A DNA stretch of 64,000 nucleotides from Erpobdella octoculata (lineage: Eukaryota > Annelida > Clitellata > Hirudinida > Erpobdellidae). The notes beneath the pieces are model-generated. The model worked only from the letters and a program-made list of their open reading frames with translations, was not told where the DNA came from and made no database searches. The stretch's first letter is position 1. Each line of letters opens with the position of its first letter. Shown in pieces: positions 53,768 through 64,000 of this stretch. The stretch is taken from positions 3,301,594-3,365,593 of the forward strand of contig OZ022240.1 of the NCBI GenBank assembly GCA_963978895.1. Direction: 5' to 3'. Made by a program: the position numbers and the translations under genes.

Positions 53768-53900
53768 TGCTTGCTTGCTTGAATGTTTGCAAACCGTGAA
53801 AGTGAAAATTAACTAACTTCCCGTCGTCCAATCGAGCTGAAATTTGAATTATAAGCTTGCTCGTTATGGCAGTGCATTCTATCAAAGTTTAAAAATTTTT
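53768..53900. repeat. Dispersed repeat shared with 28741-28870
   Basis: Both contain GTGAAAATTAACnAACTTCC-like sequence, TCCAATCnAGCTGAAA and GGCAGTGCATTnTAT. The 28741 copy lies in intron 1 of the membrane coiled-coil gene. Probably internal sequence of a Helitron-type element. Confidence 0.6.
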
Positions 53901-54213
53901 TAGAAAAATATTTTTTGTTATTAAAAATAACAGTTATCTGTCTTTTAAAACAAAAACAAATTAAATACTTTATATAGATGTTTACCTATATAAATTCAAA
54001 AAAATGTTGTTAACAAGAAATAATTTTTTAACAAAGGAAAAGCAGGCAAATCCTGAAATATAAGGGATTTGTGGAAAAAAACAGTTTTTTACGGCTTACA
54101 TGTTTGTTAATGTGCAGAACCATTGCAAATTAACGCTTCTTAACATAGTAAATGAAATTTATTCTGTAGAATCAGTAGTGTTTATTATGGAGCATGTCTT
54201 CTACTTGGAAGGC

Positions 54214-54300
54214 CACTACTGGAGGTCCAAGTACGTGGACACCACTGTAGGACCAAGTACGTCGACACAACTGGAAGACCAAGTACGTCGACACAGCCTT
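54214..54300. repeat. Three-unit repeat of about 28 bp
   Basis: Units contain GACCAAGTACGTCGACACAA with the spacer CTGGAAGACC. Confidence 0.75.
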
Positions 54301-55384
54301 CCAGCATCAGGCTGAGAAGAAATTGTCAGTTGATGTTCACTGAGACGGCTGTCATAGGGATCGAACGCATGAGCCATGTATTCCAAGTTAAACAAAAAAC
54401 ATTCTCCCGACAATTTTAATAAAACCTGAGAAACAGAAAAGATTTGTAAGTTTGTTTGAATTCCTTGCAAAAGATAATTTCTTGGTTGTAGTTCATAGTT
54501 CATATTGCATAGTTGTGGTGACATATTAAATCACTTTTTTTATATTCCAAAATAATTAATAAATTTTTAATTTTTAATTGACTCCGAAGCTCGTTCGACC
54601 GTGGGGCCATTTTAAAAAATTCTTTTTAAATTCTTTTTAAATTTAATTTTTATTTTAAAGTCTATTTTTTACAAACAATAAATAATTATTATGAGCTGTT
54701 TTAATAAAACATTTTATTTTGTTAAAGAAGGTGAAACAAAGTTCCAGGGATGATATTTAGAAAAGTGCTGTCGAAGCCCCTCCATAAAAAGAGGCAAAAT
54801 AGGGCCCACGAGACCCTATAAAAAACACAGGGTCTCAAAGCCCCACAAAGCAGGACAGGTGTCCACTGAACCTTCATAAAAAGCGCCAAAAAAAGAATCA
54901 GCAAAACCTCATAAAAAGATCAAACAGTGCACGAATTGAAAATCACATGTGAATGTTTGCTAAAAGTTAATTATATTTTATAAAAGAAAATACGAAACAT
55001 CTGTAATTAAGACAAACGATCACAATATCATAATTGATACAAACGATCACAATCTCCTACTAATAAAAGCAACGATTATCACAATATCTCATTGTTGCCG
55101 ATCTTTGAAACAAAACATTTAATCTAATTATGTTTTCCCATTAAGAGAGTTTAGGTCGAAATTGCTCCAGGGTATCGTTAATGGCCTTTCATAAAAGGCA
55201 AATTATTCTGTTTTTGTTTTTTCCATATTACATTAATTATGCATAGATATGCGCAACAATACTCATCATTAGACAAAACGTCGGTCAAGCATTTAAGAGC
55301 TTAATAGCAATATGGCTTCAATAATAACCGAAAGAATAAAGATGTAGGCTTGCTTTGAGGAAAAGTACAAAAGGAGGGAAGTTT

Positions 55385-55523
55385 CTGGTTTTTTCTCTTT
55401 CTTTCCCCTTGTTTTCTCTTTCTCTTTCTGTTTCTGTTTCTGTTTTTCTTTTTTTCTCTTTCTCTTTCTCTTTCTCTTTCTCTTTCTCTTTCTCTTTCTC
55501 TTTCTCTTTCTCTTTCTCTTTCT
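55385..55523. repeat. (CTTTCT)n microsatellite bordering the gap
   Basis: Hexanucleotide tract that runs into the 200-N gap, so its true length is unknown and it probably caused the gap. Confidence 0.95.
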
Positions 55524-55723
55524 NNNNNNNNNNNNNNNNNNNNNNNNNNNNNNNNNNNNNNNNNNNNNNNNNNNNNNNNNNNNNNNNNNNNNNNNNNNNN
55601 NNNNNNNNNNNNNNNNNNNNNNNNNNNNNNNNNNNNNNNNNNNNNNNNNNNNNNNNNNNNNNNNNNNNNNNNNNNNNNNNNNNNNNNNNNNNNNNNNNNN
55701 NNNNNNNNNNNNNNNNNNNNNNN
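55524..55723. other. Assembly gap (200 N)
   Basis: Exactly 200 N, placeholder length, between the CTTTCT tract and the 37-bp minisatellite. Confidence 1.
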
Positions 55724-55737
55724 TTGTCTTTAATATT

Positions 55738-55917
55738 GAAGGTACACTTTTTAGACGAAGATACAGATAAAGTACCCGGTACACTTTTTAGACGAAGATA
55801 CAGATAAAGTACCCGGTACACTTTTTAGACGAAGATACAGATAAAGTACCCGGTACACTTTTTAGACGAAGATACAGATAAAGTACCCGGTACACTTTTT
55901 AGACGAAGATACAGATA
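55738..55917. repeat. 37-bp minisatellite
   Basis: Five near-identical units starting GGTACACTTTTTAGACGAAG. The array may extend into the adjacent gap. Confidence 0.95.
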
Positions 55918-57070
55918 TATACAAATCGTTGTATCAGCTGTTTGTATGCATTGGTGTATCTTTTATAAATCCGTGCTTGGAATGTTGGATCATTTGCAAC
56001 ATTCTTGTTTCTTTCAGAGAGAAAAATATCGAATAATTATAACACGAGACAATTGAAAAAAAGGTATATTTTCAAAAACTATTTTATATATCAACACAAG
56101 TTATTCGAAATAAATTATACGTAATGATATAAACCCAATGTAAGTTTCTCTAGTTGTATCTGTGTATTTCTTCATGCGTGTTGTAAATTTTTGATACGCT
56201 GGTGCTAGGTGGCGCTACAACTGTCACCAACTATTTCCCACCTTATTTTGACGGGTTGAGACTTACCAATTTCGATAAACTAAAAACATATTCTAATATG
56301 AGTTTTATATTTGCAGAAATAATATCAATTATAAATTTCATATTTTTTAAATTTCAAAAAAAATTCTTTACAAACTGCCGCAGCTAACTCGTTTTTATGG
56401 TTTGGACGATGAAGAAGACGCGACCTGTCGCTACTTGGTGGTATGACTACAACCCAGCTGAGCGTAATCAGCTGTTTCATACCTGAACAAGCCAGTATTA
56501 TTACCTTTAATTAACGTCCATTTTAAAGAGAGAGACACGACATTCCATATGTGCGATGTCGAATCGGGTAGGAGAGAGGGAGGGTAAGCAGGAGAGGGGG
56601 AGTGGGTGGGTGGGTGACCAAGTTTTATTATGATTTTTAATTGATTAAATCTTCGCAGCAAAAAGAGACCGCACGGTCGTTTGATGCGCGTGCGTCTCGA
56701 AATGGATTTTATTCTAGTTATAAATTAGATTTAAATGACTTTTAAAATTTTTGTGGATAATAACGCTCGTCAGATTATCTCATTGGTTGCTATTAATAAA
56801 TATATTTGTATTATACATCAACTTTGCTAGAGGTCGACGACATTCAGTCACATCCTTTCTCTTTCTCCATTTCCCTCTCACTCTCACTCTCACTTTCCCT
56901 TTCACTCTTTCTCTCTTTATTTTTTTCTTTTTTCACTTGTTTCTGTATTTCTGTCAATTTTTCTTTTTCTTTCTTTCTTTTTTCCATTACCACCCTTCTT
57001 TTGGTCTCTCAGTTTCTCAGTTTCACTCCCTCACTCTCCCCACTTCCACCCCTCTCTCTCTCTCTTTCTA

Positions 57071-57076
<6 letters not shown>

Positions 57077-57163
<87 letters not shown>
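57077..57163. repeat. (CT)n microsatellite
   Basis: Pure CT tract in a wider pyrimidine-rich stretch (56850-57165). Confidence 0.97.
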
Positions 57164-57167
<4 letters not shown>

Positions 57168-58089
57168 TTCCCCTTATTTGTTGGCTCTCAACACACCATG
57201 AATGGAGATCTACTCACCTTTGCGACTTCCACAGCAAAGGACAAGTACTTCTTCAAAAGAGTTTACCGCTCATTAATAATACACGACCGCTCGGCAATAG
57301 CAACGCATCGATGGGACTATTTTATTGGACTCTTTTTTTCGGCGTCGCTCATAATAAGCAGATCCTTCTTTTTTTTTGTTTCCCGATTTTGATTGATTAT
57401 TGGTCGATCGATAATATTTGTAAAGGTGACTTTTGCCTTTTCGCGGTGAGGAACATAAACAAGGGGGGGTGCGGTAGGGGTGCGGTCGGGGTGGAGGCAG
57501 TGGAGGGTAAAAATAGATGAGTGGGTTAGAAAAAAGTGGAAGAAATTAGATAAATGAACGGGTGAATACGTGGTAATGGTGGACATGGGGGTGAGAGAAT
57601 GGATCTTAGTTTGTATTTCCAGTTTTTTGTTCAAACTCAATTCAAAACAATACCTCCCCGATTCATCATCATCCCCCTATTCATTAATCACCCCCCTATT
57701 CAGTCATCATCCCCCCTATTCAGTCGCTACGCGGTCGTTGTTGAGTGTTTCCTTGTTTGTTCAAATAAACAAAGTTCTGTTTTTTTTCCTTATTCGGCGT
57801 ACGTCTCTCATTTGGTTCGCTCCGATCAATCATTCAATCGAATATTTGTTTACAAGCAATCTGAAGAGCGCGTTTGTGTGTATGTTTGCAACATCGGAAA
57901 GTGTTTGCACGCACGCCTGTCTGTACGCTCACTATGACCCGTACGAACGTCCAAACACACACATACATAACCAGGTGGGCATACCTGTGTTTTTGGGTGT
58001 GTGTGCGTGAGTTTGAGTCAAGCGCACACCTGACGGAACGGCCAAGGATGTAACCAAAGTAGCCAAAGTAGCCATGAATGCCGCGTGAC

Positions 58090-58210
58090 GAGTCTTGAAA
58101 ACCTTGCTGTCACCGTTGCTGACAATTCTGTGGACCAGCATGGACATCGAAATGACGGCTTGGGTGGAACAGTGGAACAGGGCTTATCAAGTGAACTTTG
58201 CCTGGAATTG
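58090..58210 (+). other. Candidate coding exon, family unknown
   Basis: GC-richer, non-repetitive block open in one frame (SPLLTILWTSMDIEMTAWVE, then QWNRAYQVNFAWNCIC), followed by a perfect donor CA|GTAAGT near 58210. No partner exon recognised. Confidence 0.2.
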
Positions 58211-58344
58211 CATATGTTCAGTAAGTAAAACTGGATACAAATTTTATACAACTGCGGTATTCGCGGAAACTCCGTGAGTTGCCAGCAGATCTGCAAATTA
58301 TGCTCAGACGGTAATCATCCAAACTAATTTTAGGCGGTATTTGT

Positions 58345-58620
58345 TAAAATTTACGTATACCCGGCTCTCATTGCAAATTTACATTTATACCCGGTACTCG
58401 TGCAAATTTACGTATACCCGGTTTTCATGCAAGCTTAAATTTATACCCGATTCCTGTGCAAATTTACATTTATACCCGATTCTTGTGCAAATTTACATTT
58501 ATACCCGGCACTCACGGAAATGTACGTATACCCACCCGATACTCGTGACAAATGTACGTATACCCACCCGGTACTCGTGACAAATGTACGTATACCTACC
58601 CGGTACAAATGTACGTATTA
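58345..58620. repeat. Degenerate 29-33-bp minisatellite
   Basis: About nine units containing TGCAAATTTAC, ATTTATACCCGG or ACGTATACCCGG, and TACTCGTG. Units change from CGTATACCCGG to CGTATACCCACCCGG along the array. Confidence 0.85.
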
Positions 58621-59263
58621 TTATCTGCGAGTGCCCACCGTAAGCATTGGAAACCTCCTGAATGGGAATTCCTCCTCATGCATAAACAAAGAACCAGTTC
58701 ATCGATTTGCAGACGCGGGATTGAAAGCACAATAAAAAAGAAGAGCCACTGCCAATTATAATTGAATATATGAATTAATATAATCATAATTGAAACGGAG
58801 ACGCAGAAATTTATGAACGACAGACAAGAGACGAACTGATCTTCGTAAATAATCTAAATTGCCGAATAATTGGTTCGTATTATAATTATATAATATAAAC
58901 AAATTATAATCGTTAAATATTTTCATTCATTCATTCATTCAATTATTTATTTTTTCGTTTGTTCATTCATTCGGTAATATCAGTCATTCCCGCTGCTAAT
59001 CAAAAAATTACAACCAATCAATCAATATAATTTAAAAATTATTTTTGCCGAATTGAGTTAAATTTTACAAAAACTTTGCTTTTTTAATAACTGAAGAGCT
59101 GCTTGGAATAATTAAATTTAGCGCCTCACGCGCTATTTAGCTCACATTTTCTAGCGCTATAAGCTCCGAACTGTAAAAGTTTTAAGACGAGCGTTTTGGA
59201 AAGAGTGCGCCTTTTGGCTCATCTACTTCTAGCTTTTATAACGAACTGTAAAGTGTTTACGGT

Positions 59264-59348
59264 CAGATGAAAATTATGACAGTACTGATGATGACGATGA
59301 CGATGACGACAGCGATGATGGTGATGATGATGATGGTGATGATGATGG

Positions 59349-59404
<56 letters not shown>

Positions 59405-59450
59405 ATGATGATGATGATGATGATGAAGGTGGTAGTGGTGGTGGTGAAGG
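59264..59450. repeat. GAT/GGT trinucleotide repeat
   Basis: ATGATG tract with GGTGGT blocks; methionine/valine frames are artefacts. Confidence 0.93.
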
Positions 59451-60676
59451 ATTGATAAAATTACAGATCTGTAGATGAAGATAGAGATACTAATATAATG
59501 GACGGACGAATAAACATGATAAAGATGATGACAGAGATGGCTATAAAAAAATCAAATGAATAAATAATATCAATACATGAGAACAACTTCTCGACCTAGA
59601 AATCGGTAAAATTTTGCAGTTCCAAATTGACTAGACGGTCGGAGTAATTCAATTATTTACATCTGTAATTGACTTACAGCGATGCCCTGTAATCCTTTTA
59701 AAAGACCTCCATACGTTCTAATGGGATTACAAGCGAATTACACCATGTAACATCTTGCGTGTTTTGACTTTTTTTATTTATTTATTTGAACGAATTTCTA
59801 AAATTAGAAAGTCCAAATGTTTGCTTTTTCCAATGTCAGAAGTGTATCAATTTTACAAGTGAATGTGTTAATGCTATAGAAGCCTTCGCTTAAAATTGTA
59901 GTCGTAAAAGACAGTTTCACACCTTCAATTTTGTTGTTTATATGTACTCAAGCAAATTACATGTTTTTGCTGAAATCTTATCATCAAAACCTTTTCTCGA
60001 CCTATCAATTTAAAAGGAAGCCTTCCTTAAGAGATGGTCTGACGAAAATTTTTTTTTATAAAAATTCATATTTATTTAACAAACTAACTTTAGGGCCTCT
60101 ATTGTGAAATATTAAGCTTTTTATTGATATTTTATTAGTCGCTGCCTTGTTGACAATTTACCTGCCTCCTATGGAATAGCAACAAAAATATTAAACTAAA
60201 AAATTAAAATGTCTAATTTTAGTTTATGTTCTCTAAAATATGTCATCTTAAATGTTTATTTAATCAACTCCGACAACTGCAAAATTTCTTTTATTTCAAC
60301 GTTTCCTGCATATTTTTTCATCATTTTCCATGAAAGGTTTTTCTAACACATTCTGACTTTTAACCTCTATAGCTGTTGATAAATAGATAATAATGGTAAA
60401 TGACTTCAATTTAACTCCTAAGCTTGTAATTTTTTTATTTGACAAAAAATATTTATCTGCTTGAAATTGCAATGAAAAAGTGCTGAAATTCGTAGAAAGT
60501 TTTGTCAACCATTGAGTTCAATAATCACAAATTTTGATAATTCTAAAAAGCGACAATTAAATTTATATTTGAGTTAGACAATAGTGTTTAAGAAATATAA
60601 AATTGTATGCAAATTTGTTAAACTAATTAGGTGCTTAGTTTAAATAAAAATGTTGTATAGCAAAACTATAATATTG

Positions 60677-60682
60677 TTTATT
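60677..60682 (-). terminator. Poly-A signal overlapping the stop codon
   Basis: TTTATT on plus. On the minus strand the stop TAA of the fibrinogen-related gene lies inside AATAAA. Confidence 0.5.
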
Positions 60683-63586
60683 TCCTTGTGAGGAGCATCT
60701 TTGTAACTTTCAGTGACTCAACATTTAGTCTAAAAGTAAGATAAGTAACGCCTTTCAAATTAAGCCATTGCTGGTCATGATAGTAATGTCCATTGAGGTT
60801 GCATGTGTAGCACAAGTGGTACCACCAGGCTCCTTCATTTATGACTGCACAGTTTGCGTAGGAAAGATCGTCGTTGTCAGCATCGTAAGTTGTAAATTTC
60901 ATACCATTGTGTAAAAGCATGGAATCACCTGAATGAATGTTATTTTCCGGATGAATAAATTTGAGTTTTAACATAAACGCTGTTATTGAGAGTAACATAA
61001 TTGGTAATAGTGTTACCAAATGTTATCATTAATAACAATTTAATTTTATTAATTTGTTATAAATAATAAAAAATAGGAAACATTGGAAACCTAATGTTTA
61101 GATACATAATTATAACCAATAATACACATTAAAATACTCAAATAATTACTTATTTATTTCAATTTTTGATAATTAAACTATCAACATATTAATTCAATGA
61201 AATAACTAGATTTTATAAATATCGACATTTAGTCATTTAGTTACTATGTTTTAAAATTGATCCACAACTCAGAAGAAAATTAAATTTAAAAGGAAATTGT
61301 GGAATTTGAGTGACGAGCTATAATTTTATTTGTAATTGCAAATTCAGCTTAAAATTTTAAAAATTTAATTCTATATCAACCTGCAGTTCCTGAATATCCG
61401 GATATTGTCAACGTGTAGCTGGTATTTTCTGGGCCGACATTGAAGTTGTCATATTTGGCATACGCAGATGTTTCATCAAATGTCACCAATTCAATTTGTA
61501 ATGTGTAATTTCTTAAGTTGGTCATTCGAGAAATAAGGTAGTTACCTGTTTGTTTAATAATTTTCTTTAATCAGTTAACTTATAAAACATTACTGGAAAC
61601 CCTGGTCCAGAGCATATGTGCGACTGGAACTGATCAAAATATATTTTTTTTTAATAACAGATTTTTTAAAATATGGACGTCTCAAAGTTTTATATTTTTT
61701 TGTCAAACTATTTAAGAGATATAATCAAAAATAAGATAAAACAAAAGAGTTTTTCTCTCTTTTTATTGCATTTAAAATATTTGAGAAATAAAGGCCTATT
61801 CTTCAATGCTTTTTTATATTTTTTCTGTCTCTCATTTGCTCTCTCTGTCTGGAATACCTCATGACATTTTTAGATGTTAATGTAAATGTAAATACATAAT
61901 CAATTGAGCATGCCATAATTAGTCTGACAACAAATTCAGATTGAACCAAATGTAGTCCAAATCTCTCTCTCTCTCTTTCTTTCTCTCTCTTTCTTTCAAT
62001 CTGTTCAAAAACAACATAGATTAATCTCAGAAATAAATAATTTTGTTCTGGCTAAATAGCGTATAAAAAAATGTATCTTTGTAATTTAAATAAAAAAATA
62101 TTCTGATCAACCATTTATAACGCAATAAAAATGTTGTGTATTTCATGTTGGTTAACTCTAATGATTGTATTATACTAATAATGACCTAAGCGTTTTATAG
62201 ATAAGCATATTTGCAAGTATTGTGGTGAATGTAATTTTACAAATAATAAAACACCTACCAAGCCAATATTCTCCGTTTGTATTTCCAAATCCATTTTTAT
62301 AATCCGCCCATCCTCTATAGAAATTTACTGATCCATCCATTCGTCTTTGAATTACCTGCATAAAATCTAAATCATTAAAAACTCTCATTTGAAAAACTCA
62401 AAACAGTAACTGTATATTTGGTTCCATCTGATGCGATTTGACAATAAACAGGATATATCTGGTTGTCAACTTTGATCCAATATACACCACTGTCTTCTGG
62501 ACCAGTGCCTGGTATATCGTTACAATCCGAATAATCTATTATAAAGAAAATGAAATATAAATAGCAAAATATTTAAAAAACAAATTTAGTTGTAGGAAAT
62601 AATTTAATATGATTTTTATTAGAATCACTTATTGACCAACAACTTACCTCCAAAATAGCACATTGATTCCAATTGCTGAACTACCTTTTATATTAAAAAT
62701 ATTATAAAACGGTTTTATAATCATTAATTTTTACCCACCATAATAATTACATTTTTATTACTTACAATTATAATTAGCTTTTTTATTTTATTAATTGGTT
62801 AAATACAATAAGAAATGACGTGATATTTTTTAATTTGAAAAAATCAATGTCCAGCATTAAATTTGTTTAATTTGTGTTATGACGTTCTTTGAAGATTTTC
62901 TAACTAAGACGTAAATTAATTTCTTACTATTGTTTTGGCGTATACAGGTTACTCAATTTTTTTAAATATATTTTGCAAATAAGAAATATCAAACTTATCC
63001 AATGACAATGTTACATACCAAATATTTTTATAAAAAGAAAAAAGTTTGGTATAAAATCAAACTTGGAGAAACTGCAACAGCAAAAATTTGTAGTAAAATA
63101 AAAAAATAATTATCAATAATCTTTAAGCTGATAACGTGTTCCTACTTGATAGTATACTCCAGTCAGTTTGTCAACAACCACATTTAAATTGTTTCGTTGA
63201 CATGGTTGGTCAAACAGCTGACACATTCCATTCGATGCCTGGTAGTTGAATCCCATGCATGTTTGGGCTTCTCCAGCTTGTGGACGACTTTGAAGAAAGT
63301 AAACACAAATAACTTTAAAAAATGCTTTGTTGAAAGTAAAATGTGAGGTAAATAGATACTTGTTGTCAAAAGTGATCGCCTGTCCACTGCCAATAGAAGC
63401 ACAGTAACTTGCACATTTAACATCTGATGACAATGTTGTAATATTTGTTGGCGCCAATTTGCAGTTCAACATTTCCTTGCTTTCACTATGCCATCGACAT
63501 TTTGCAAAAATTCTCAATAAATTACAATTTTTTGATAAACATACTTTTGACAATGTTACAAACCAAATAATTGCCAACAAATTCAT
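60678..63586 (-). CDS. Secreted PAN/apple-like plus fibrinogen-domain protein, seven exons, 347 aa
   Basis: Exons: 63586-63360, 63287-63146, 62684-62648, 62535-62411, 62355-62259, 61545-61381 and 60928-60678; 1,044 nt with all phases agreeing. The signal peptide is [19 protein letters not shown]. Residues about 20-123 are Cys-rich with [20 protein letters not shown], the pattern of PAN/apple modules. A short link containing MCYFG leads into a fibrinogen C-terminal domain: [88 protein letters not shown]. The DADND calcium-site residues are conserved. An extra Cys (CYTC) stands where many relatives have Ser. Fibrinogen-related proteins of this kind bind sugars or microbes in invertebrate innate immunity or act in adhesion; ligand unknown. 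Exon 2 would read to a stop if its GTAGGA donor were unused, giving a PAN-only product. Confidence 0.9.
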
Positions 63587-63841
63587 TACTTAAATGTAAT
63601 CAAACTCTACAAGACGGCAAGTTATATATGTGTAAGGGGTATTGTTGAAAGCTGAATATTAATAACCAATATAAAAAATGCTCAATAAAAAATTTAAACA
63701 AAAATCTAGTTCTTAGCTAAAAAATTACAAATTTAAAAAATATATAAAAATGTAGTTATTTACGTGGTCTAGTAATCTACAATTATACTTATTTCCATCT
63801 TAAAAATTGAAAATAGCAAACCTTCACGCTGTATATTTATA

Positions 63842-64000
<159 letters not shown>

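Noticed and set aside
57190..57235. Minus-strand block LKKYLSFAVEVAK before GTGAGT as the missing RRM1 exon
   Set aside because: Phase fits exon 51951 but a stop lies just upstream and the RNP2 motif is absent.
59267..59455. Met/Val-rich frame
   Set aside because: GAT/GGT trinucleotide repeat artefact.

Overview
The window is animal (metazoan) nuclear DNA. It is AT-rich and carries spliced genes with short GT-AG introns, vertebrate-like protein families, very abundant microsatellites and several families of decayed transposons. Families such as LRPAP1 (RAP), SERBP1/HABP4, DENND4, a two-RRM RBPMS/MEC-8-type protein and a PAN-plus-fibrinogen secreted protein point to an invertebrate metazoan. 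I cannot place it more finely. Exon structures below were built by hand from splice signals and reading phase, and phases agree at every junction given.

Layout. 1-4389: microsatellites and unplaced sequence. 4390-4589: assembly gap. 4590-8838 (-): 5' thirteen exons of a DENND4-type Rab GEF, cut by the gap. 8950-11260: a Helitron-type remnant and two decayed hAT transposons. 12123-15230 (-): DHX16 spliceosomal helicase in one uninterrupted coding exon. 15290-22500: repeat island with (TA)n tracts, two Helitrons with clear ends (16004-16614, 19230-20512), a 54-bp perfect palindrome, a reverse-transcriptase fragment, and a 918-bp hAT-like element with 14-bp inverted ends and an 8-bp target duplication. 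22977-26120 (-): nearly full-length CR1/L2-like retrotransposon with one in-frame stop.

27533-39220 is the gene-dense core. A twelve-coding-exon gene (28410-32208, +) encodes an unrecognised single-pass membrane coiled-coil protein behind a TATA box and a 230-bp tandem duplication. LRPAP1 (32897-34719, -) and SERBP1/HABP4 (35125-39220, +) are divergent, with about 400 bp between start codons. A tRNA-derived SINE sits in SERBP1 intron 5 and a pogo-like MITE in intron 4 of the membrane-protein gene.

44649-51951 (-): eight 3' exons of an RBPMS/couch-potato/MEC-8-like RNA-binding protein with many microsatellites in its introns; the exon with the start of RRM1 was not found. 51952-60677 is mostly repeats and a second 200-bp gap. 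60678-63586 (-): complete seven-exon fibrinogen-related secreted protein. The window ends in a (TA)n tract.

The genes are unrelated housekeeping, trafficking and RNA-binding genes; no operon or cluster logic links them. LRPAP1 (ER chaperone), DENND4 (Rab exchange) and the membrane coiled-coil protein all belong to membrane biology, but nothing in the sequence shows co-regulation except the shared LRPAP1/SERBP1 promoter interval.
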